A stretch of 64,000 nucleotides of DNA from Streptomyces durocortorensis (GCF_031760065.1 NZ_CP134500.1:1984001-2048000), one strand, 5' to 3'. Counted from the first letter of the stretch, positions 18,157-27,390 are shown. The notes: generated from the letters alone by a model not told the origin. Made by a program: numbers and translations.

Positions 18157-18650
18157 GAGACGGTGGGGGCCGGGGACGCGCCGGTGAGCCCTTGCTCCCC
18201 GCGCCAGCCGTCCACGATCGCGGCCTGGAGACCGAACATCTCGGCCTTCTCGTCGGGCTCCTCGTGGTCGTACCCCAGCAGGTGCAGCACTCCGTGGACG
18301 GTCAGGAGCTGGAGCTCCTCGTCCATGGAGTGCTGGGTCGGCGCCTCCTCACCCTGCTTCTTCGCGACCTCCGGGCAGAGCACGATGTCACCGAGGAGCC
18401 CCTGCGGGGGCTCTTCGTCGTTCTTCGCCGGCGGACGCAGCTCGTCCATCGGGAAGGACATGACATCGGTCGGACCCGGGAGGTCCATCCACTGGATGTG
18501 CAGCTGCTCCATGGCGTCGCTGTCCACCACGATCACCGAGAGCTCGGACAGCGGGTGAATCCGCATCCGGGCCAGTGCGTAGCGGGCGATGTCGAGGATC
18601 GCCTGCTCGTCGACCTCGGTTCCGGACTCGTTGTTGACGTCGATCGACAT
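18153..18650 (-). CDS. ybeY: endoribonuclease YbeY (rRNA maturation)
   Basis: 165 residues. The UPF0054 zinc motif is present as [20 protein letters not shown] (three His ligands), preceded by [15 protein letters not shown] and [12 protein letters not shown]. It acts in 16S rRNA 3'-end processing and ribosome quality control. It lies 12 nt after phoH and overlaps the CNNM gene, the conserved phoH-ybeY-CNNM-era region seen across bacteria. Confidence 0.96.
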   Translation of the reverse strand: MSIDVNNESGTEVDEQAILDIARYALARMRIHPLSELSVIVVDSDAMEQLHIQWMDLPGPTDVMSFPMDELRPPAKNDEEPPQGLLGDIVLCPEVAKKQGEEAPTQHSMDEELQLLTVHGVLHLLGYDHEEPDEKAEMFGLQAAIVDGWRGEQGLTGASPAPTVS

Positions 18651-18662
18651 GGTGCGCTGCGA

Positions 18663-19739
18663 CTACTTCCCTTTTCGGCGGTCACGTCGGCCGTCGGCCC
18701 GGCCCTCTGCCCGGCCGTCCGACTCACCGTCCCGTTGACCGTTTCGGCTGTCGTACTTCTCGTACGCGTCGACGATACGGCCGACGAGCCTGTGCCTGAC
18801 GACATCCTGGGAGGTGAGCCGGGAGAAGTGCACGTCGTCCAGGCCCTCCAGGATCTCCTGGACCTGCCGCAGCCCGCTCTTGGTACCGCTCGGCAGGTCG
18901 ACCTGGGTGATGTCACCGGTGATGACGATCTTGGAGTCGAAGCCGAGACGGGTGAGGAACATCTTCATCTGCTCGGCGCTGGTGTTCTGCGCCTCGTCGA
19001 GGATGATGAAGGCGTCGTTGAGGGTGCGGCCCCTCATGTACGCCAGCGGCGCCACCTCGATCGTGCCCGCCGCCATCAGCCGCGGGATCGAGTCGGGGTC
19101 GAGCATGTCGTGCAGGGCGTCGTAGAGCGGGCGCAGATACGGGTCGATCTTGTCGAACAGGGTGCCCGGCAGGAAGCCGAGCCGCTCCCCCGCCTCGACG
19201 GCGGGGCGGGTCAGGATGATGCGGCTGACCTGCTTGGACTGGAGTGCCTGGACCGCCTTGGCCATGGCGAGGTAGGTCTTGCCCGTACCGGCGGGGCCGA
19301 TACCGAAGACGATCGTGTGCTGGTCGATCGCGTCGACGTACCGCTTCTGGTTGAGCGTCTTGGGGCGGATGGTGCGGCCGCGGTTGGAGAGGATGTTCTG
19401 TGTGAGCACCTCGGCGGGCGTCTCGCCCTGGGGCTCTCCCTGTCCGTTGCCGGCCGCCCTGAGCATGGCGATCGACCGTTCCACTGCGTCCTCCGTCATC
19501 GGCGCTCCGGTGCGGAGCACGAGCATCATCTCGTCGAACAGGCGCTGGATGAGAGCGACATCGGCCGCCTCGCCCGTGGCACTGATCTCATTGCCCCGGA
19601 CATGGATGTCGGCCGCCGGGAAAGCCTCTTCGATCACGCGCAACAGCGAGTCACCCGATCCGAGGAGCATCACCATGGGGTGTGCGGCCGGGATCCTGAT
19701 CTGGGCACGCGCCTGCGGCTGTGTGGGTGTCTGAGTCAT
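18663..19739 (-). CDS. phoH: PhoH-like ATPase
   Basis: 358 residues. It has an N-terminal KH-like region (about 15-100) and then a P-loop ATPase domain with FGIGPAGTGKTYLAMAKAVQ (Walker A), RPAVEAGERLGFLPG, AFIILDEAQNTSAEQMKMFL (Walker B) and KIVITGDITQVDLPSG. It is thought to act in RNA metabolism with YbeY. The C-terminal 30 residues are a low-complexity Arg/Asp/Gly tail. The ATG at 19739 gives the MTQTPTQ start; an upstream start at 19811 is less likely. Confidence 0.94.
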   Translation of the reverse strand: MTQTPTQPQARAQIRIPAAHPMVMLLGSGDSLLRVIEEAFPAADIHVRGNEISATGEAADVALIQRLFDEMMLVLRTGAPMTEDAVERSIAMLRAAGNGQGEPQGETPAEVLTQNILSNRGRTIRPKTLNQKRYVDAIDQHTIVFGIGPAGTGKTYLAMAKAVQALQSKQVSRIILTRPAVEAGERLGFLPGTLFDKIDPYLRPLYDALHDMLDPDSIPRLMAAGTIEVAPLAYMRGRTLNDAFIILDEAQNTSAEQMKMFLTRLGFDSKIVITGDITQVDLPSGTKSGLRQVQEILEGLDDVHFSRLTSQDVVRHRLVGRIVDAYEKYDSRNGQRDGESDGRAEGRADGRRDRRKGK

Positions 19740-19880
19740 GGGCCGGCCCTCGGGCCTGCGCATACCTCCCGTTGCAGGGTTCTCGCTGCTCGACAACCTC
19801 TGGATTACCAAGCCTACGACCTGCCGCTGACAACGCAGAGTGGTTTTACCGGCCGTGTGTGCGACACGGCCCGCGCCCGT

Positions 19881-19913
19881 TCACTGCCGGAAGTACCCGC
19901 TCACTGGCGGAAG
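19881..19913 (-). repeat. 20-nt direct repeat at the pfkB-type kinase stop
   Basis: TCACTGCCGGAAG (19881-19893) and TCACTGGCGGAAG (19901-19913), period 20. The second is the genuine 3' end (CRQ-type last codons plus TGA); the first copies it downstream. Confidence 0.82.
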
Positions 19914-21004
19914 CCGATCGTGGGCACCGCGCGCCGCAGGGGCCAGGCGCGGGCCGTGGTGGGCAGCAGGTCGTCCAGGAAGGCGTAGCGCTCCAGGGCG
20001 GCGGGGTCCTGGTCGTCGCAGGTGCGGATCTGCTGCCACCAGGCGGCGACCTCCGCCCAGCCGGGTGCGGAGAGCGAGCCGCCGAACTCCTGGACGGAGA
20101 GGGCGGCGGTGAGTCCGGCGAAGGCGAGCCGGTCGGCGAGCGGCCAGTCGGCGAGGGTGCCGGTGACGAACCCGGCGACGAAGACGTCCCCCGCGCCGGT
20201 GGGGTCGAGCGCCTCCACCTCGATGGCGGGCACCTGGGCACTGACGCCGGTGCGCCCGTCGACGGCGTACGCGCCCTCGGCGCCCAGGGTGACCACGGCG
20301 AGCGGGACGCGTCCGGCGAGCGCGTGGGCGGCGGCGAGCGGGCAGTCGGTGCGGGTGTAGCGCATCGCCTCCTCGGCGTTGGGCAGGAACGCCTCGCAGT
20401 GCGCCAGGTCGGGCAGGGCGTCCAGATCCCAGCGGCCGGTCTCGTCCCAGCCGACGTCGGCGAAGACCCGGGCACCGGCCTGGGCGGCGGTGGCGACCCA
20501 GGGCTCGCTCCGGCCCGGGGCGAGCGAGGCGATCGCGGCGCGGGCGCGCGGCGGGCACTGCGGGAAGGCCGGGCCGGGCGCCCCGGTTCCGGTGGGCGGC
20601 GGAGCCTCGTGGCCGTGCGAGACCATCGTGCGCTCGCCCTCGTACGCCATGGAGACGGTGACCGGGGAGTGCCAGCCGGGGACGGTGTGCGACATCGACA
20701 GGTCGATGCCCTCGCCCTGTTCGAGGGCGTCCCAGCAGTATTCGCCGTAGTGGTCGTCGCCGAAGGCGGCGGCGAGCGAGGTACGCAGGCCGAGCCGGGC
20801 GAGCGCGGTGGCCATGTTGGCGACGCCTCCGGGGCTGGAGCCCATGCCCCGCGCCCAGGACTCGGTGCCGCGCACGGGGGCGCTGTCCAGGCCGGTGAAG
20901 ATGATGTCGAGGAAGACCGGGCCTGTCAGGAAGACGTCGCAGAAGGGGTCCCGGGGGGCGCGCAGCGCCAGCAGCGGGTCGATGCCCGGAGTGTCTGTGC
21001 TCAC
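19901..21004 (-). CDS. PfkB-family carbohydrate kinase
   Basis: 367 residues of the ribokinase/PfkB fold. SSPGGVANMATALARLGLRT is signature 1 and DPTGAGDVFVAGFVTGTL is signature 2 with the catalytic Asp and anion hole. It phosphorylates a sugar or nucleoside-like substrate that cannot be named from sequence. The GTG at 21004 has GGGAGC upstream; longer frames to 21313 would run through the promoter region. It is divergent from an MFS transporter over a 422-nt gap rich in operator-like elements. Confidence 0.9.
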   Translation of the reverse strand: MSTDTPGIDPLLALRAPRDPFCDVFLTGPVFLDIIFTGLDSAPVRGTESWARGMGSSPGGVANMATALARLGLRTSLAAAFGDDHYGEYCWDALEQGEGIDLSMSHTVPGWHSPVTVSMAYEGERTMVSHGHEAPPPTGTGAPGPAFPQCPPRARAAIASLAPGRSEPWVATAAQAGARVFADVGWDETGRWDLDALPDLAHCEAFLPNAEEAMRYTRTDCPLAAAHALAGRVPLAVVTLGAEGAYAVDGRTGVSAQVPAIEVEALDPTGAGDVFVAGFVTGTLADWPLADRLAFAGLTAALSVQEFGGSLSAPGWAEVAAWWQQIRTCDDQDPAALERYAFLDDLLPTTARAWPLRRAVPTIGFRQ

Positions 21005-21127
21005 CGTGCGCTCCCGGTCGTGCGGCGGATCTCGGGGTGATCCGGACAGTGTGAGGTGCGGCCAGTCTGCCCGATCGGGCGCCGCGAACGGGGGTGCCGT
21101 CGCCGATCCGCTCCGCCCGGTCCGACC

Positions 21128-21227
21128 TGCATAAACATGCGCGACTACCCCGGCCCCCCCTGCATAAACGCATAAGTGATCCAGATCACATCTGACGGGC
21201 TTTCGTGGGGCTGGAAGCGCTTGATAC
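21128..21227. promoter_or_regulatory. cluster of operator-like palindromes in the kinase/MFS gap
   Basis: Two copies of TGCATAAAC (21128-21136, 21161-21169), each inside a small palindrome (GCAT-AAAC-ATGC; TGC-ATAAAC-GCA). A Crp-like site AGTGATCCAGATCACA (21175-21190) follows. A LacI-type core AAGCGCTT (21215-21222) lies within TGGAAGCGCTTGATAC. All lie in the 422-nt divergent gap (21005-21426), which otherwise shows no gene. Regulator identities are inferred from consensus. Confidence 0.5.
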
Positions 21228-21426
21228 AAATTGCCCCGCGCGCACCTTCGGGGACGTTGTCCGACGAGAGCCGCATCTCCCAGCACCTCGCTGCGAACCT
21301 CCGCGTTCCGCATTCCCCGCTCGCTTCGCTGTGCCCTCCCCTGCCCTGCTCCGCCCTTCCGCTGTGCCCTCGCCGCTGTACCCCTCCCCTCCCCCTGCCT
21401 GCTCAGGCATGTCTTCAGGAACGCCC

Positions 21427-22788
21427 ATGTCCTCGCGCCCCCGCGCCGCGTGGCCCCTGGTCGCCGTGTTCACCGCCGGTTACCTCGCCGCCTATCTGCT
21501 CCCCACCGTCGTCGGCCGGCTCAGCGCCCATCTCGGGCTGAGTCCCGCGCAGGCGGGCCTGGTCGGGAGCGCCCTGCTGCTGAGTTCGGCGAGTGCCGGG
21601 TTCACCCTGGCGGGCCGGGTGGAGCGGTACGGGGCCCGCACCCCGGCCCGGGTCGGCCTTGTGCTGGCCGCCGTGGGATACGGCTGCGCCGCGCTGGCCG
21701 GGTCCGTGCCGCTGGTGGTGGCCGGCGTGGTCGTCGGCGGCTTCGGCTCGGGGACCGCGACGGCGGTCGCCGCGGCCGGGATCGCCGCGCAGCGCGACCC
21801 GCACCGGACGTCCTCGCTCGGCCTGCTCACCGTGTCGGCCACGGCGGGAGCCCTCTACCTGACCATCCCCCATCTCGGCGGCGGGCACCGGCTTCCGTTC
21901 GCCTCGATCGCCCTGGCGGCCCTGCTCGTCTGGCCCGCGACCGCCCGGCTGGGCGGTGCGACGACGGCCGGGGAATCCCCCTCGCAGACCACCGGGCGGC
22001 TGCCGCACCGGCGCTCCGGTCTCGTACTGGCCGGCGGCATGCTCGTCTGGTCCATGGCACAGAACGCGCTGTGGGGCGTCAGCAGCCGCATCGGCGTGGT
22101 CCAGGCGGGGCTGTCCGAGGTCACCGTCGGCGCGGTGTTCGCGGCCGCGCTCGGCGCGGGGCTGCTCGGAGTGATGGGCGCCGGGATGCTCGGCGCGCGG
22201 CTCGGCCGGGCGGTGCCGATCGGGCTGGGGACGATGGTCATCGCGGGGAGCATCGTGCTCAGTTCCTCTGCCCGGGACCTCGCCTCCTTCGCGACCGGCG
22301 AGGTCCTGTGGAACTCCTTCTACCCGGTGGTCCTGTCCTATCTGATCGGTCTGGCCGCCTCGCTGGACGTCCGCGGCCGCTGGGCGGTCCTGGCGGGCTC
22401 CGCCTCCTCCCTGGGGGTGGCCTGCGGCCCGTTGCTGGGCAGCGTGCTCTCCGAGGAGGCGGGCTACCCGGTGATGGGGCTGATCCTGGGCGCGGCCACT
22501 CTGCTGGTCGCCGCGCCCGTCACCGCGGTGGCGCTGCACGTCGGTGGCCGTCCGTTGGTGCCCGGTTCGGTGCGCCGCCGCGGTGGCGCACCGGCCGCCC
22601 TGCTGGCCGCCACCACCGGCAGCCTGTCCGGCGCCGTACCGAAGCTCGGTTCGCCGGAGCAGCCCGTCACGGAGCTTCGCGTACCGGCCCTGCGGCGCAG
22701 GCGGCTGGTGCGCAGCGCGATCCGGACGGCCGGTCCGGACGGCGGGCCCGGTCAGTCGAACGCGTACGCCTCGACTTCGGAGAGGTAG
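21427..22788 (+). CDS. MFS transporter
   Basis: 453 residues with about 12 hydrophobic segments (starting WPLVAVFTAGYLAAYLLPTV, and VGSALLLSSASAGFTLAG) and an Arg-rich cytosolic tail. The fold is that of a major facilitator; the substrate is unknown. The ATG at 21427 has AGGA 6 nt upstream; ATG 21409 is also in frame, and the longer frame from 21205 crosses the operator cluster. Its 3' end overlaps the convergent deaminase gene by 37 nt. Confidence 0.85.
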   Translation: MSSRPRAAWPLVAVFTAGYLAAYLLPTVVGRLSAHLGLSPAQAGLVGSALLLSSASAGFTLAGRVERYGARTPARVGLVLAAVGYGCAALAGSVPLVVAGVVVGGFGSGTATAVAAAGIAAQRDPHRTSSLGLLTVSATAGALYLTIPHLGGGHRLPFASIALAALLVWPATARLGGATTAGESPSQTTGRLPHRRSGLVLAGGMLVWSMAQNALWGVSSRIGVVQAGLSEVTVGAVFAAALGAGLLGVMGAGMLGARLGRAVPIGLGTMVIAGSIVLSSSARDLASFATGEVLWNSFYPVVLSYLIGLAASLDVRGRWAVLAGSASSLGVACGPLLGSVLSEEAGYPVMGLILGAATLLVAAPVTAVALHVGGRPLVPGSVRRRGGAPAALLAATTGSLSGAVPKLGSPEQPVTELRVPALRRRRLVRSAIRTAGPDGGPGQSNAYASTSER

Positions 22789-23756
22789 CGCGCCCGGCGC
22801 TCCTCGTCGTGGTCGAGGAAGGCCGCCTCGAAGGAGTTGCGGGCCAGGGTGCGCAGCTGCTCCCGGTCCAGGGCGAGCGCGTCCCGTACGGCGTCGAAGT
22901 TGTCCCCGGCGTACCCGCCGAAGTAGGCGGGGTCGTCGGAGTTCACCGTGCACAGCAGGCCCGCCGCCATCATGTCCGGCAGCGGATGGTCCTTCAGCGT
23001 GTCGACCGTCCGCAGCCTTACGTTGGAGAGCGGGCAGAGCGTGAGCGGCACCCGGTCGGCGACCAGCCGCGCCACCAGCTCCGGGTCCTCCAGGCAGCGC
23101 AGCCCGTGGTCGATGCGCTCGACGCCGAGGACGTCGAGGGCCTCGCGGATGTACGCGGGCGGGCCCTCCTCCCCGGCGTGGGCGACCTTGCGCAGGCCGA
23201 GCGCGGCGGCCGCCTCGTACACCTCGCGGAACTTGGCGGGCGGGTGGCCGACCTCGGCGGAGTCCAGGCCGATCGCGCTGATCCGGTGCAGATACGGCTT
23301 CGCGGCGTCCAGGGTGCCGAGGGCCGATGCGGCGGAGAGGTCGCGCAGGAAGCACATGATCAGCTGGGTGGAGACGCCGTGGGTCTCCTCGCTGCGCTCC
23401 AGCGCCCGGCCGAGGCCCTCGATGACCGTGCCGATCGGGACGCCCCGGGCGGTGTGGGCCTGCGGGTCGAAGAAGATCTCGGCATGCCGCACGCCCTGGG
23501 CGGCCGCGCGGGCGAGGTAGGCGTCGGCGAGTTCGGCGAAGTCCTCCTCGGTGCGCAGGACGGCCATCAGCGCGTAGTAGAGGTCCAGGAAGGACTGGAG
23601 GTCCTCGAAGCGGTAGGCGGTGCGCAGCTCGTCGGCGGTGGCGTACGGCAGGGTCACCCCGTTGCGTTCCGCGAGGGCGAAGGCCAGCTCGGGTTCGAGG
23701 GTGCCTTCGATGTGGAGGTGGAGTTCTGCCTTGGGGAGGTGCACGGTGTCTCGCAA
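22752..23756 (-). CDS. adenosine/adenine deaminase family protein
   Basis: 334 residues, zinc amidohydrolase. The N-terminal HxH is in PKAELHLHIEGTLEPELAFA, followed by EIFFDPQAHTARGVPIGTVI, HAGEEGP (catalytic Glu), RIDHGLRCLED, LTLCPLSNVRL and NSDDPAYFGG (metal Asp). The HIEGTLEPE and MCFLRDLS features resemble the adenine deaminase branch more than classic adenosine deaminase (HLDGS), so adenine may be the substrate. Role: purine salvage. The 3' end overlaps the convergent MFS gene. Confidence 0.9.
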   Translation of the reverse strand: MRDTVHLPKAELHLHIEGTLEPELAFALAERNGVTLPYATADELRTAYRFEDLQSFLDLYYALMAVLRTEEDFAELADAYLARAAAQGVRHAEIFFDPQAHTARGVPIGTVIEGLGRALERSEETHGVSTQLIMCFLRDLSAASALGTLDAAKPYLHRISAIGLDSAEVGHPPAKFREVYEAAAALGLRKVAHAGEEGPPAYIREALDVLGVERIDHGLRCLEDPELVARLVADRVPLTLCPLSNVRLRTVDTLKDHPLPDMMAAGLLCTVNSDDPAYFGGYAGDNFDAVRDALALDREQLRTLARNSFEAAFLDHDEERRARYLSEVEAYAFD

Positions 23757-23772
23757 ACGGTGGTGCGGGTGT

Positions 23773-23808
23773 TCTCAGTGGTGGTGCGGTTGATCTCAGT
23801 GGTGGTGC
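23773..23808 (-). repeat. 21-nt direct repeat at the rnz stop
   Basis: TCTCAGTGGTGGTGC at 23773-23787 and 23794-23808, identical, period 21. The second includes the rnz His codons and TGA; the first lies in the gap. Confidence 0.88.
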
Positions 23809-24710
23809 CGGGTGGGGAGCGGGACCCTGATCAGGTCCTGCGCGACGGTGAGTTCGCCGTCGAACCCGGCCGCGCGGGCCTGGGTTTCGAAGAGATCCGG
23901 GTCGCTGTAGCGCTGGGAGAAGTGGGTCAGCACGAGGTGGCGTACGCCCGACTCCTTCGCCACCCCGGCGGCCTGTCCGGCGGTCAGGTGGCCGTGGTCC
24001 GCGGCCAGTTTCGCGTCCTCGTCGAGGAAGGTCGACTCGATGACGAGCATGTCGCAGCCCGCGGCGAGCGCGTACACCCCGTCACAGAGCCGGGTGTCCA
24101 TGACGAACGCGAACCGCTGCCCGCGCCGGTGTTCGGAGACCTCCTCCAGCGTGACGCCGCCGAGCGCGCCCTCACGCTGGAGGCGGCCGACATCCGGTCC
24201 GGTGATGCCGTGCTCCTTGAGGAGGGCGGGCAGCATGCGGCGGGTGTCGGGCTCGGTGAGGCGGTAGCCGTAGGACTCGACGGGGTGCGAGAGCTTGTGG
24301 CTGTCCAGGGTGTACGAGCCGGCGGTGGCGAGGACTCCGCCCGCTCCGGCGGCCGGGGCCTCGGTCAGCTCGACGGCCTCGCGGTAGGCCGTGGCGTACC
24401 GCAGCCGGTCGAAGAAGTGCTGCCCGCTCGCCGGATAGTGCGCGGTGACGGGGTGCGGCACCTGGTCGAGGTTGATCCGCTGGATCACCCCGGCGAGCCC
24501 GAGGGAGTGGTCGCCGTGGAAGTGGGTGACGCAGATCCGGTTGATGTCGTGCGCGGCGACTCCGGCCCGCAGCATCTGGCGCTGGGTGCCCTCGCCGGGA
24601 TCGAAGAGGATGCCCTCGCCGTCCCAGCGCAGCAGATAGCCGTTGTGGTTGCGGTGCCGGGTGGGGACCTGGCTGGCGGTGCCGAGCACCACCAGCTCGC
24701 GTACGGACAT
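23796..24710 (-). CDS. rnz: ribonuclease Z
   Basis: 304 residues, a full-length short-form tRNase Z. Metallo-beta-lactamase motif [18 protein letters not shown]-terminal [19 protein letters not shown] and [12 protein letters not shown], then [15 protein letters not shown] His, [11 protein letters not shown], and [13 protein letters not shown]. It removes the 3' trailer from tRNA precursors; relevant because the two tRNA-Ala genes here do not encode CCA. The C-terminus ends in three His codons embedded in a direct repeat. Confidence 0.95.
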   Translation of the reverse strand: MSVRELVVLGTASQVPTRHRNHNGYLLRWDGEGILFDPGEGTQRQMLRAGVAAHDINRICVTHFHGDHSLGLAGVIQRINLDQVPHPVTAHYPASGQHFFDRLRYATAYREAVELTEAPAAGAGGVLATAGSYTLDSHKLSHPVESYGYRLTEPDTRRMLPALLKEHGITGPDVGRLQREGALGGVTLEEVSEHRRGQRFAFVMDTRLCDGVYALAAGCDMLVIESTFLDEDAKLAADHGHLTAGQAAGVAKESGVRHLVLTHFSQRYSDPDLFETQARAAGFDGELTVAQDLIRVPLPTRHHH

Positions 24711-24736
24711 GGCGAGAGACTCCTACGGGGCGGGCG

Positions 24737-25096
24737 TTATCCGGGGGGCCACTGGAGGCCGCGGCCGCCCAGGACGTGGGCGTGGGCGTGGAAGACGGTC
24801 TGTCCCGCGCCGGAGCCCGTGTTGAGGATGATCCGGTAGCCGCTGCCGTCGACCTTCTCGTCGGCCGCGACCGCTCCGGCCTCACGCAGGACGTCGGCGG
24901 CGATCTGCGGTTCGGCGGCGGCCAGCGAGGCGGCGTCCGGGTAGTGGACCTTGGGGATGACCAGGACGTGGGTGGGGGCCTGGGGGTTGATGTCGCGGAA
25001 GGCGACGGTGGTCTCGCTCTCGCGGACGATGGTCGCCGGGATGTCTCCCGAGACGATCTTGCAGAACAGGCAGTCGGTCTGCGGCTCTCCCGCCAT
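24737..25096 (-). CDS. HIT-family (HINT-like) nucleotide-binding protein
   Basis: 119 residues: CLFCKIVSGDIPATIVRES at the N-terminus, the loop GSGYRIILNTGSGAGQTVFH, and the histidine triad HAHAHVLGGR. HINT proteins hydrolyse AMP-linked phosphoramidates. Length and start fit the family. It lies 26 nt upstream of rnz on the same strand. Confidence 0.94.
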   Translation of the reverse strand: MAGEPQTDCLFCKIVSGDIPATIVRESETTVAFRDINPQAPTHVLVIPKVHYPDAASLAAAEPQIAADVLREAGAVAADEKVDGSGYRIILNTGSGAGQTVFHAHAHVLGGRGLQWPPG

Positions 25097-25209
25097 GGCC
25101 GGGGCCTCCTCGTTCGCTCGTGGTCGGTTCGCTTCTCCGAAGATCAGTACACGGGCATGCTAACGCCGGGCGCCCGGCACCGAAGGTGGTCCGGCCGACG
25201 GGGCGCGGT

Positions 25210-25455
25210 TCAGCGCTTGCGCGGGCGGTCGGACCGGACCGTCAGGAGGACGGGTATGAGACCGGTCCGGAACAGCACCTGCGGCAGGCCGCGTTCGCTC
25301 CACGGGACCAGGGCGATCACGACGGCGAGCAGCGGCCCCCAGACCGCCTGGGCCAGCACCACCGGACGCCGGGGGCGGCGGCCTGGATCGCGGCGAGCTC
25401 CTGCCGCGCCCAGGTGCTGTCGGGTTCCAGGCGGACACCGCTTCGGTCGGCGCTC
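25210..25455 (-). pseudogene. frameshifted remnant of a small membrane protein gene
   Basis: One frame reads GVRLEPDSTWARQELAAIQ, then AAAPGV; the next frame continues PVVLAQAVWGPLLAVVIALV, then PWSERGLPQVLFRTGLIPVL, to the stop at 25210. The two join smoothly if one C is restored near 25365 (GTCCGGTG to GTCCCGGTG). No start codon fits the N-terminal frame. Just upstream a 32-nt out-of-frame tandem duplication has occurred. The intact form would be a protein of about 75-85 residues with one or two membrane segments. A sequencing error is possible. Confidence 0.55.
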
Positions 25456-25484
25456 CTGCCAGGCGGACACCGCTTCGGCCGGCG
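25427..25484 (-). repeat. 26-nt direct repeat, 32-nt period
   Basis: 25427-25452 and 25459-25484 match at 25/26 positions (core CCAGGCGGACACCGCTTCGG). A period of 32 is not a multiple of three, so the duplication breaks any frame running through it. Confidence 0.88.
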
Positions 25485-25573
25485 CGATGTGGGCGGCCCC
25501 TCGGGCCCGGCCCCGGGCGCGCCCGGCCCCGACGGCCTTGCCGTCAGGGCCTGTTCGCCCCCCGGCGCCCCGT

Positions 25574-26320
25574 TCACCCCCAGCGGCCCGTGCGTCCCAG
25601 CAGCAGCGCCGTCGCGGCCGTCCCCGCGGTAGAGGTACGCAGCACGCTGCGGCCGAGACGGTAGGGGCGGGCGCCCGCCTCGGCGAAGGCGGTCAGTTCC
25701 TGCGGGGAGACGCCGCCCTCGGGGCCGACCACGAGCACGATCGTGCCCTCGGCGGGGAGTTCGGCGGTGGCCAACGGGGTGCTGTCGTGGTCGCGGTCCT
25801 CGTGCAGGACCCCGGCGAAGTCGGCGTCGGCCAACAGGGCGGCGACCTGCTTGGTCGTCAGGGCCTCGGCCACCTCGGGGAAGCGCACCCGGCGGGACTG
25901 CTTGCCCGCCTCGCGTGCCGTACTGCGCCATTTCGCCAGGGATTTGGCGCCCCGATCGCCCTTCCACTGGGTGATGCAGCGGGCGGCCTGCCACGGCACG
26001 ATCGCGTCGACGCCGGTCTCGGTCATGGTCTCCACGGCCAGCTCGCCGCGGTCGCCCTTGGGGAGCGCCTGGACGACGGTGATCCGGGGTGTGGGCTCCG
26101 GCTCCTCGTGGATGCTCTCCAGACCGGTGACCGTGAGGCGGTCCTTGCCCTCGGCGGCGCGTACGACACCCTCCGCCCAGTGGCCGAGGCCGTCGGTGAG
26201 GACGACGTCCTCGCCGGGCTGGAGGCGCTTCACGGAGACGGCGTGCCGCCCTTCGGGTCCTTCCAGGACGAACTCCGGCCCGGTGGGCATCCGTTCGACG
26301 ACGAAGACCGGTGCGGTCAC
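25574..26320 (-). CDS. rsmE: 16S rRNA (uracil1498-N3)-methyltransferase
   Basis: 248 residues. It has an N-terminal PUA-like domain (GPEGRHAVSVKRLQPGEDVV) and a SPOUT knot with PKGDRGELAVETMTETGVDA, SAM-binding LVVGPEGGVSPQEL and the C-terminal LGRSVLRTSTAGTAATALLL signature. It methylates U1498 of 16S rRNA. The start overlaps the upstream nitronate monooxygenase stop (GTGA). The stop lies in a degenerate 19-nt repeat (GTTC-CCCCC at 25553 and 25572). Confidence 0.95.
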   Translation of the reverse strand: MTAPVFVVERMPTGPEFVLEGPEGRHAVSVKRLQPGEDVVLTDGLGHWAEGVVRAAEGKDRLTVTGLESIHEEPEPTPRITVVQALPKGDRGELAVETMTETGVDAIVPWQAARCITQWKGDRGAKSLAKWRSTAREAGKQSRRVRFPEVAEALTTKQVAALLADADFAGVLHEDRDHDSTPLATAELPAEGTIVLVVGPEGGVSPQELTAFAEAGARPYRLGRSVLRTSTAGTAATALLLGRTGRWG

Positions 26321-27390
26321 CGGGGGCTCCTCATGCTCAGGGCCGACCGGGCGGCCTCCAGTTCGGCGGCGAGCAGTTCGACCAGCTCGCCCGCGGGCAG
26401 TTCACGGGCCATCCGGTGGCCCTGCCCCGCCCACAGGGCCATGCCCTGCGCGTCCCCGGCCTTGGCGGCGGCCTGGCGCAGCCCGCTGGTGACGTAGTGG
26501 ACCTGGGGGTAGGCGGCGGGGGCGTACGGGCCGTGCTCGCGGATGAAACGGTTGACCAGGCCGCGTGCGGGCCGCCCGGAGAAGGCGCGGGTCAGCTCGG
26601 TGCGGACGAACAGCGGGTTGGTCAGGGCCTGCTTGTGGAGCAGGTGCGCCCCGGACTCGGGGCAGATCAGGAAGGCGGTGCCGAACTGGGCGGCGTCCGC
26701 GCCCGCCGCGAGGACGGCGGCGATCTGGGCGCCGCGCATCAGGCCGCCGGCGGCGACGAGGGGGATCTGCACGGTCTCGCGGACCTGGGTGACCAGGGAG
26801 AGCAGCCCGGTGCCGGTGTGGTCGGCCTGCGGGTCGTCACGGTGGGTGGACTGGTGGCCGCCCGCCTCGACGCCCTGGACGCAGACGGCGTCGGCGCCCG
26901 CCCACTGCGCCGCCTGGGCCTCTTCGGCGGAGGTGACCGTGACGATGGTCAGCGTGCCCGCCCTGGCGAACGCGTCGAGGGTGTCGCGGGTCGGGCAGCC
27001 GAAGGCGAAGGAGACGACGGGGACCGGGTCCTCCAGCAGGATCGCGACCTTCGCCTCGTAGCCGTCGTCGCCGCTGCTGTCCGGGTCGCCGAGCGGCGTC
27101 TCGTACCAGGCGGCCTCACCGGCGAGCTGCTGGCGGTAGACGTCCACGGCGCTGGGGTCGGCGAGCGCGGGCTGCGGCATGAAGAGGTTGACGCCGAACG
27201 GCCGGGAGGTGAGCCGCCGCAGCTGTTTGATCTCGTTGTACATCCCGTCCGCCGTTTTGTACCCGGCGGCCAGAAACCCGAGCCCGCCCGCTTCGGCGAC
27301 GGCTCCGGCGAGCTGAGGTCCGGACGCGCCGCCCGCCATCGGGGCCTGCACGATCGGATACCGGCAGAGATCGGTCAACTCGGAGGACAT
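26317..27390 (-). CDS. nitronate monooxygenase (2-nitropropane dioxygenase family)
   Basis: 357 residues. FMN TIM barrel with PIVQAPMAGGASGPQLAGAV at the N-terminus, GVNLFMPQ, VVSFAFGCP, DAVCVQGVEAGGHQ (catalytic His) and VAAGGLMRGAQIAAVLAAGA phosphate-binding loop. It detoxifies nitronates such as propionate 3-nitronate. The ATG at 27390 is preferred to ATG 27417. It overlaps rsmE, a pairing that may only reflect gene packing. Confidence 0.92.
   Translation of the reverse strand: MSSELTDLCRYPIVQAPMAGGASGPQLAGAVAEAGGLGFLAAGYKTADGMYNEIKQLRRLTSRPFGVNLFMPQPALADPSAVDVYRQQLAGEAAWYETPLGDPDSSGDDGYEAKVAILLEDPVPVVSFAFGCPTRDTLDAFARAGTLTIVTVTSAEEAQAAQWAGADAVCVQGVEAGGHQSTHRDDPQADHTGTGLLSLVTQVRETVQIPLVAAGGLMRGAQIAAVLAAGADAAQFGTAFLICPESGAHLLHKQALTNPLFVRTELTRAFSGRPARGLVNRFIREHGPYAPAAYPQVHYVTSGLRQAAAKAGDAQGMALWAGQGHRMARELPAGELVELLAAELEAARSALSMRSPR

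Noticed and set aside
21231..24839. 1202-residue open frame on the plus strand
   Set aside because: It runs out of frame through the MFS gene and antisense through deaminase and rnz; no ribosome binding site or protein-like motifs.
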